A DNA stretch of 64,000 nucleotides from Knoellia sp. S7-12 (lineage in GTDB: Bacteria > Actinomycetota > Actinomycetes > Actinomycetales > Dermatophilaceae), in assembly GCF_040518285.1 (NCBI RefSeq), contig NZ_CP155449.1, positions 3,844,001 to 3,908,000 of the forward strand, in the 5' to 3' direction. Of this stretch, positions 59,783-64,000 are shown one piece after another. A program made the translations under genes and the position numbers. Within the stretch, counting starts at the first letter, position 1. The number at the start of each line of letters is the position of its first letter. The notes beneath the pieces were generated by a model. It had not been told where the DNA came from. It was given only the letters and a program-made list of their open reading frames with translations, and did no database searches.

Positions 59783-60514
59783 ATGAAGCTCCGCAACATC
59801 GGCGCTCTGGCCAGCGTCGCGGCGATCGCCGCCGTCTCGGCAACCAGCACCACCCCTGTCGCTACGGCCGCTACCGCCGCTCATGCGACCACCACTGTCG
59901 GATCCGGTCCGCAGGGAACTGCCGCCGCCCTCTCAACCCTTCGGCAGGAGTCCGTCGACCGGGCCAACGCCCTGCTCACCACCGGCGTGAAATACAAGGA
60001 TGCGGCGGGCACCATCCGCACCAGCACCCGCCCGTCGGCGACGCGCAACGTCCTGGAGTGGAGCGGCAGCAACACCAACCGCAACGAGTTCAACGACTAC
60101 AGCGATGGCTATGCGAGCGGCCTTGACTGGTGCGGCTACTTCGTGGCTCGCGTGTGGACCGGGGAGAACACCCCGGCACCAGCGAGCTTCCCGCGGATCC
60201 CGGCCCTCTATCTGCGGTCACAGGCCTGGCGCACCGACGCGAAGACGCCCTACTTCCGCTTCGCGCAGACCCGACTTCCCCAGCCCGGCGACGTGCTCGT
60301 GTGGCAGAACGGAGCCGGGGCAGCTGGCGTCGACAACGGTGTCGCCACCGGTCACGTCGGCGTCGTCACGGCCGTCAATGCCACGACCAAGGTCGTCACG
60401 AGCGTCGAGGGCAACGTCGCCGGCGACGAGATCAACCGCCGCACCTACGCGTGGGATGCAGACGGCCCCACCCTCCCGGACAAGCACTTCATGGGACACA
60501 CCGCCCGCGAGTGA
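59783..60514 (+). CDS. Secreted CHAP-domain peptidoglycan amidase/endopeptidase
   Basis: A 243-residue secreted protein with a signal peptide (about 1-35) and a CHAP-like domain with the catalytic Cys117 (DWCGYF) and His191 (TGHVGVV), plus EGNVAGDEINRR near the end. Such enzymes cut peptidoglycan peptide or amide bonds in lysis, division or competition. The upstream heptamer repeats and convergent M15-like gene put it in a probable wall-hydrolase cluster with the SARP gene. The ATG at 59783 follows GGGAAGG. Confidence 0.78.
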   Translation: MKLRNIGALASVAAIAAVSATSTTPVATAATAAHATTTVGSGPQGTAAALSTLRQESVDRANALLTTGVKYKDAAGTIRTSTRPSATRNVLEWSGSNTNRNEFNDYSDGYASGLDWCGYFVARVWTGENTPAPASFPRIPALYLRSQAWRTDAKTPYFRFAQTRLPQPGDVLVWQNGAGAAGVDNGVATGHVGVVTAVNATTKVVTSVEGNVAGDEINRRTYAWDADGPTLPDKHFMGHTARE

Positions 60515-60537
60515 CAGGTCCCGACAGCATGCGGAGG

Positions 60538-60583
60538 GGAACCTGGGGCCGGAGGGAAATGAACCCTCCGGACCCCAGGTTCC
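60538..60583. terminator. Bidirectional terminator between the two wall hydrolase genes
   Basis: Arms GGAACCTGGGG... (60538-60556) and ...CCCCAGGTTCC (60564-60583) form a 19-bp stem with one bulged base around AAATGAA. It ends both convergent transcription units. Confidence 0.8.
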
Positions 60584-60605
60584 GTCATGGGGAGCAACAG
60601 ATGGG

Positions 60606-61478
60606 TCAGAGGGTGCACTGGTACTGCTCCCACCAGATCATCGGGCGGTCCGTCCCGGCCGTGCTGTCGCTGCACGAGCCACCCTCGCCACCGAAGCGGA
60701 ACTGGTAGATCTGGCAGAGGCTGCGGTGTGCGCCGTAGGCCACCCACGGGTCGCCCATCGCGATGGCGTGGATGTGCTCGTTGCCGGCCCAGTTGCGGAA
60801 CCAGGCCGCGAAGCCGACCTCGCGCAGGGCCGCGACCCGAGCGTTCGTCTTGGCGGGGTTGTCGTTGACCCGGATGTCGATGACGCCACCGCCGAGGTGG
60901 GTGCCCACTGACGCGTCGGCGCCGCCCCGGCCCTGCGTGATGGTCATGTCCGAGGCGCTGAGGGCTTCGGCCCTGCGGAACATCGCGCGGGTCCGCTCGT
61001 TGACCGCCTCGGCGTTCTCGGTCACCCAGGCCCCCTGGTCGACAGGCGCACTGACCGTGAACCGGTTCGGGGCCAGCGCGTTGAGCTCAAAGAGGCTCGG
61101 CAGACCGTTGGTCGACCAGGCCACTGGGTCGGCGTGCACCTGGTCCTCCCACTTGCGCCAGGCATCCATCGCACCCCGGCCGAAGTGCCCGTCGGTGTCG
61201 GTCGCCACAAGGAAGCCCTTGGCCCTCAGCACGCCCTTGATCGTCTTGACCGACGCCTCGGCGCCGGCTGTCAGCCCGCGGTCGGGCTTGCTCGGGTCCA
61301 GCTGGGCGGCGAGCACGAGCCGCTCGTGGTTGACGACGGGCAGTGCCGTCGTCGCCGTGGATGCTCCGGCCGCCGGGCCGCTGGCGAGGCCGACGCTCAC
61401 CGCGGCGGCCAGGGTGGCGACGACAGCAGTCGCGCCACGTCGACGGATCCGCATGCCTTGTGACTTCTGCACGATCAT
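60606..61478 (-). CDS. Secreted peptidoglycan-binding M15-like D,D/L,D-peptidase
   Basis: A 290-residue protein with a signal peptide (about 10-40) and a peptidoglycan-binding-like helical domain (about 60-120). The C-terminal domain has M15 metal and acid residues: His194-x6-Asp201 (HLGGGVID) and Glu234 with His235/His237 (NEHIHA). M15 enzymes are D-Ala-D-Ala carboxypeptidases or endolysin-type endopeptidases acting on the wall. Cysteines near the C terminus (CQIYQ and SCSD) could form disulfides. Heptamer repeats with 11-bp period lie 56 bases upstream, just downstream of the SARP gene on the same strand. Confidence 0.78.
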   Translation of the reverse strand: MIVQKSQGMRIRRRGATAVVATLAAAVSVGLASGPAAGASTATTALPVVNHERLVLAAQLDPSKPDRGLTAGAEASVKTIKGVLRAKGFLVATDTDGHFGRGAMDAWRKWEDQVHADPVAWSTNGLPSLFELNALAPNRFTVSAPVDQGAWVTENAEAVNERTRAMFRRAEALSASDMTITQGRGGADASVGTHLGGGVIDIRVNDNPAKTNARVAALREVGFAAWFRNWAGNEHIHAIAMGDPWVAYGAHRSLCQIYQFRFGGEGGSCSDSTAGTDRPMIWWEQYQCTL

Positions 61479-61533
61479 GTCCTCTCCCGTTGCGAGACCC
61501 CTGCGGGCCTCTGGGATGAGCAGACCAGCCGGC

Positions 61534-61562
61534 GCTGCGAACTCGCTGCGGATCGGCTGCGG
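61534..61562 (-). promoter_or_regulatory. SARP-type heptamer direct repeats upstream of the M15-like gene
   Basis: On the minus strand CCGCAGC (61562-61556), CCGCAGC (61551-61545) and TCGCAGC (61540-61534) stand in one line with exact 4-bp spacers, an 11-bp period. This equals the SARP binding-site layout and matches the sites before the CHAP gene in sequence (YCGCAGY). They lie directly after the stop of the SARP gene and 55 bases before the peptidase start. Confidence 0.65.
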
Positions 61563-64000
61563 TCAGGCCGCGCCGTGATCGCTGGGCCCCCGCAGGGCGC
61601 CGTGCTCCGCGTCGAGGAAGGCGATCATCGCGTCGAGCTCCGTGGTGTCGGTGAGACCAGCACGCACGAGGCAGTCCCGCTCGGCGACGAAGACGGCACT
61701 CGCTTCGGGTCCGCGACCCTGCAGGTGAAGGACTCGACCCAGGTCCCGCAGGCTCGCGGCGCGGCTGAGAGGCCGGTCGAGACGTTCGAAGCCAGCGATG
61801 CTGTCGCGCAACATCGCCTCGCTCTCCTGAAGTCGATCCAACGCAGCCTGAACGCGTCCGAGGGTGCGTTGGGCTCGATGCAGCATGAAGTCGTCATGGC
61901 GCATCGCAGCCTGCTCAACGGCCTCCTCGGCCGCGGGCAGCGCCTGATCGGGTTCGCCCATCTGCACGAGGATGTCGGCCCGGGTGTCGAGCACGGCAGT
62001 CACGCCGTTGACGTCGCCGAGACGGACGAAGAGCTCGGTCGCCGAGTCGCAGAGCGGCAACCCCGGGGCGTAGTCACGCAGTCGGCGATGCACCCGCGCG
62101 AGGGCGAACTGAGCTGTGGCAGAGCCTGACCAGTCGTCGACACCTTCAAAGAGGTGAGTCGCCTGCAGCAGCCGCTCACGAGCGGTCTCGAGCACGTCAT
62201 AGTCATCAAGCAGGCTGCCCCACGCGAGCGCGACGTAGGCACGCACGACCGGCTCGACCTGGTCGTTGCCGGTGCGGGTCGACCAGTCCAACGCCTCCTC
62301 GGCTGCGAGCCGTTCGCCGTTGGCACGGTGGGCTCGGCCCAGGATCACGGCGGCGACGATGGCACCCGCGAGGTCACCGTCGAGCAGCATCGACCGGCGT
62401 GCCCGTGTCGCGAGCGTCGCGGCCAGGCGAGAGTGGGCTGTTTCGTGGCGCAGGTGCGCCTCGACGAGATCGAGGTGCGCGAGTCCGCGACGGTCGTCCG
62501 TGCGGTCAGGATCGAGATTGCCCCGCACGGTGTCCGCGACGGCGAACCAGCTGTCGATCTCGAGGCCGCCCAGGGCGTGCTGCCCGAGAAGGACGAGGAG
62601 CCGCCAAGCCGTCGAGGGGTCGGACTCGGCCACCTCGCGAGCGCACAGGACGAATGCGTCCTGTTCGGTGCGGAAGAACTCGAGCGCCTCGTGGGGGTCG
62701 ACACCGCTGCCGCCGCGCCGCAGCCGCCCACCTTCGGGGCACGCCGGCAGCGGCAGGAACTGCACCGGGTAGCCCTGGGCCTGGGGCAGCGCCGTCACGA
62801 GCAGGGTTTGCGCAACCCGGCCCAGAGCTCCGGTGACGTCCGGCGGCACCTCGGACTGGACGGCATACAGGCGCACGAGGTCGTGGAGGACGAACTGGGT
62901 CGAGAGTCCCTCACGGGACTCCACTTCGAGCAGGTATGCCGCGTGGAGCTCGTCGAGGGCAGCGTCACCATCTGCGTCCGGACCGACGAGCGACGACAAC
63001 AGCCAGCGGCTCGCCGCGCGGAACGGGAGGGCAGCGAAGGTGCCGAGGAGCTCACGGGCTCCAGGGCTGAGCGGCGCCTCTGCGAGCCCGAGGCCGGCAT
63101 AGACCGCCCGGTCGGACGGCTCGGCCGCTGGCTGTCCACCGATCTCCTTGGCCAGTGACGTGGCAGCCCGGCGCAACGACAGGTCGGGCCGCGACGCCAC
63201 GCGCTGAGCGGTGATGCGCAGCAGCAGGGGCAATCCGAGGCAGGCCTGGGCCAGCTGCCTGAGGCCATCGGGCTCGACACCCACTCGACTGTCACCGACG
63301 AGTCCGCCGAGGAGGACCTCGCTCTCGTCGTCGGTCAACGCGCTCACGACGATGCGCACCGTGGGTTCGCACTCGGAGAGTGGCTGCCTGCTGGTCAGAA
63401 TGGCAGCCGAGGGGGCACGTGCCGGCAGGAGCTCACGGACGTCGACGTCCGCGCCGATGTCGTCGAGCACGATGAGGAGGCGCTTGGTGTCGAGGATCGA
63501 GCGATACATCGCCACGCGTGCGTCGTGGGTTGCGGGCAGGACGTCAGGCGGCACACCGAGAAGCTGCAGGAAGTGCGAGAGGACGCTCGTGACGCCGGCT
63601 CGCCCGGTCTCGCTGTTGAGGTGGAGATAGAGGGTGCCGTCGGGGAAGTCGTCGCGCAGCCGGTGGGCCGCCTCGACCGCGAGCGCCGTCTTGCCCATGC
63701 CGCCGAGACCGGTGACGGCGATGACCGGCGCTGGTCCGACGCTCGACCCCGCAGTCGCCGCGGAGCGAATGCGCTCGAGCTCGCTGGCCCGCCCGACGAG
63801 GTTGGCCACACTGCGTGGCACCGTGCGCGGCGCAGGGACCTGTCGCAGCCGTGGGAGTGCGGACGCGTCGGACTTCGGTGTCTGCGGGGTTGTGGCCGTG
63901 CCCCTACCAACGCTGCCGCTCCCGCTGCCACCGGCGCTGTCACTGTCAGTGCCACCAACACTGCCACTGCCACCGTCGTCGAAGCTGAGGACGTCGTGGT
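61563..64000 (-). CDS. SARP-family regulator, C-terminal NB-ARC and TPR part (5' end outside the window)
   Basis: The open frame runs from the stop at 61563 off the right edge of the window. The visible part begins with a long Gly/Ser-rich linker, then an NB-ARC ATPase domain: P-loop VTGLGGMGKTALAVEAAHRL, Walker B RLLIVLDDI and the GLPL-type LGLPLLLRI. TPR-like helical repeats fill the last 300 residues. This is the layout of AfsR-like SARP regulators (N-terminal BTAD DNA-binding part, NB-ARC, TPR). The N-terminal DNA-binding half is not in the window, so the family call is inference. Heptamer repeats before both neighbouring wall hydrolase genes are its likely sites. Confidence 0.8.
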   Translation of the reverse strand, partial: HDVLSFDDGGSGSVGGTDSDSAGGSGSGSVGRGTATTPQTPKSDASALPRLRQVPAPRTVPRSVANLVGRASELERIRSAATAGSSVGPAPVIAVTGLGGMGKTALAVEAAHRLRDDFPDGTLYLHLNSETGRAGVTSVLSHFLQLLGVPPDVLPATHDARVAMYRSILDTKRLLIVLDDIGADVDVRELLPARAPSAAILTSRQPLSECEPTVRIVVSALTDDESEVLLGGLVGDSRVGVEPDGLRQLAQACLGLPLLLRITAQRVASRPDLSLRRAATSLAKEIGGQPAAEPSDRAVYAGLGLAEAPLSPGARELLGTFAALPFRAASRWLLSSLVGPDADGDAALDELHAAYLLEVESREGLSTQFVLHDLVRLYAVQSEVPPDVTGALGRVAQTLLVTALPQAQGYPVQFLPLPACPEGGRLRRGGSGVDPHEALEFFRTEQDAFVLCAREVAESDPSTAWRLLVLLGQHALGGLEIDSWFAVADTVRGNLDPDRTDDRRGLAHLDLVEAHLRHETAHSRLAATLATRARRSMLLDGDLAGAIVAAVILGRAHRANGERLAAEEALDWSTRTGNDQVEPVVRAYVALAWGSLLDDYDVLETARERLLQATHLFEGVDDWSGSATAQFALARVHRRLRDYAPGLPLCDSATELFVRLGDVNGVTAVLDTRADILVQMGEPDQALPAAEEAVEQAAMRHDDFMLHRAQRTLGRVQAALDRLQESEAMLRDSIAGFERLDRPLSRAASLRDLGRVLHLQGRGPEASAVFVAERDCLVRAGLTDTTELDAMIAFLDAEHGALRGPSDHGAA

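Larger units (their letters stand above)
4957..62941. repeat. Dispersed octamer CGGCATAC / GTATGCCG (about 52 copies)
   Basis: Counted by hand, the octamer occurs as GTATGCCG on the plus strand at 25 places (for example 6973, 12596, 16103, 20845, 24792, 29147, 36883, 44147, 50838, 59349, 62934) and as CGGCATAC at 27 (for example 4957, 7774, 10389, 15780, 20112, 30301, 42249, 51742, 57786, 62861). With 70 % GC only about two are expected. Copies lie in genes on both strands and in different reading frames (Ala-Tyr, Tyr-Ala, Gly-Met-Pro, Arg-Met-Pro, Gly-Ile) and in a few intergenic sites (34869, 36148, 36175, 36883, 42872). The function is unknown; see findings. Confidence 0.85.

Noticed and set aside
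1..64000. Prophage, transposase, CRISPR array, tRNA or rRNA genes
   Set aside because: No recognisable integrase, transposase, repeat-spacer array or RNA gene was found on reading either strand.

Overview
The window is 64 kb of very GC-rich DNA (roughly 70 % by eye, with codons ending almost always in G or C). It is densely packed with short operons whose genes overlap by ATGA/GTGA, and several promoters look leaderless. The gene families (F420/PPOX enzyme, DUF5990, DUF952, lysoplasmalogenase, LppX-type lipoprotein, ECF41 sigma factor, SARP-type regulator, tryptophan dioxygenase) point to an actinobacterium, most likely Micrococcales/Intrasporangiaceae. The genus is not resolvable from sequence alone. 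There is no rRNA, tRNA, CRISPR array, prophage or insertion sequence; this is ordinary chromosome with patches of accessory genes.

Layout. 0-5.3 kb: xylulokinase, a yefM-yoeB toxin-antitoxin pair with a textbook operator, an ABC-F ATPase, a ribosomal-oxygenase-like enzyme coupled to a repetitive acidic microprotein. 5.4-11.4 kb: glgC-type gene, a three-gene membrane-lipid/acetyltransferase operon, a MerR regulator and an aldo/keto reductase sharing one operator type, a methyltransferase. 11.4-20.3 kb (minus strand): a five-gene acyl-CoA dehydrogenase/SDR/phosphotransferase operon, then MFS, crotonase and molybdopterin oxidoreductase. 20.3-27 kb: quinone reductase, DUF4185 lipoprotein plus YhgE/Pip protein with divergent TetR, dinB, an orphan response regulator. 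27-36 kb: FAD oxidase, nadE, lipoprotein, ECF41 sigma factor with its AhpD-like partner, ABC-2 exporter, secreted endonuclease I. 36-45.5 kb: small enzymes, a split kinase, PadR/membrane pair, LysR with divergent microprotein, GDSL hydrolase, thioredoxin, aminotransferase, a Zur-box COG0523-like protein. 45.5-57.5 kb: branching-type amylase, regulators, cupin, fumC, HAD phosphatase, MshD-like acetyltransferase, lectin-M23 peptidase, CbiX, ABC exporter. 57.5-64 kb: thiolase, tryptophan dioxygenase, two secreted wall hydrolases, and the C-terminal part of a SARP/NB-ARC regulator running off the window.

Three signals stand out. (1) The octamer CGGCATAC/GTATGCCG occurs about 52 times, evenly on both strands. 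It is mostly inside genes, where it forces otherwise rare codons (GCA, TAT, ATA), and once it forms an inverted pair inside a terminator. This resembles an uptake-sequence or HIP1-like genome signature. (2) Both secreted wall hydrolases beside the SARP gene carry heptamer direct repeats at an exact 11-bp period, the architecture SARP proteins bind; this suggests a local SARP-wall-hydrolase regulon. (3) Several regulatory circuits can be read directly from DNA: the YefM operator, an ECF41 promoter with exact TGTCACA-N16-CGTC geometry, a Zur box on a P-loop-less COG0523 protein, paired MerR operators, and tandem TetR operators.
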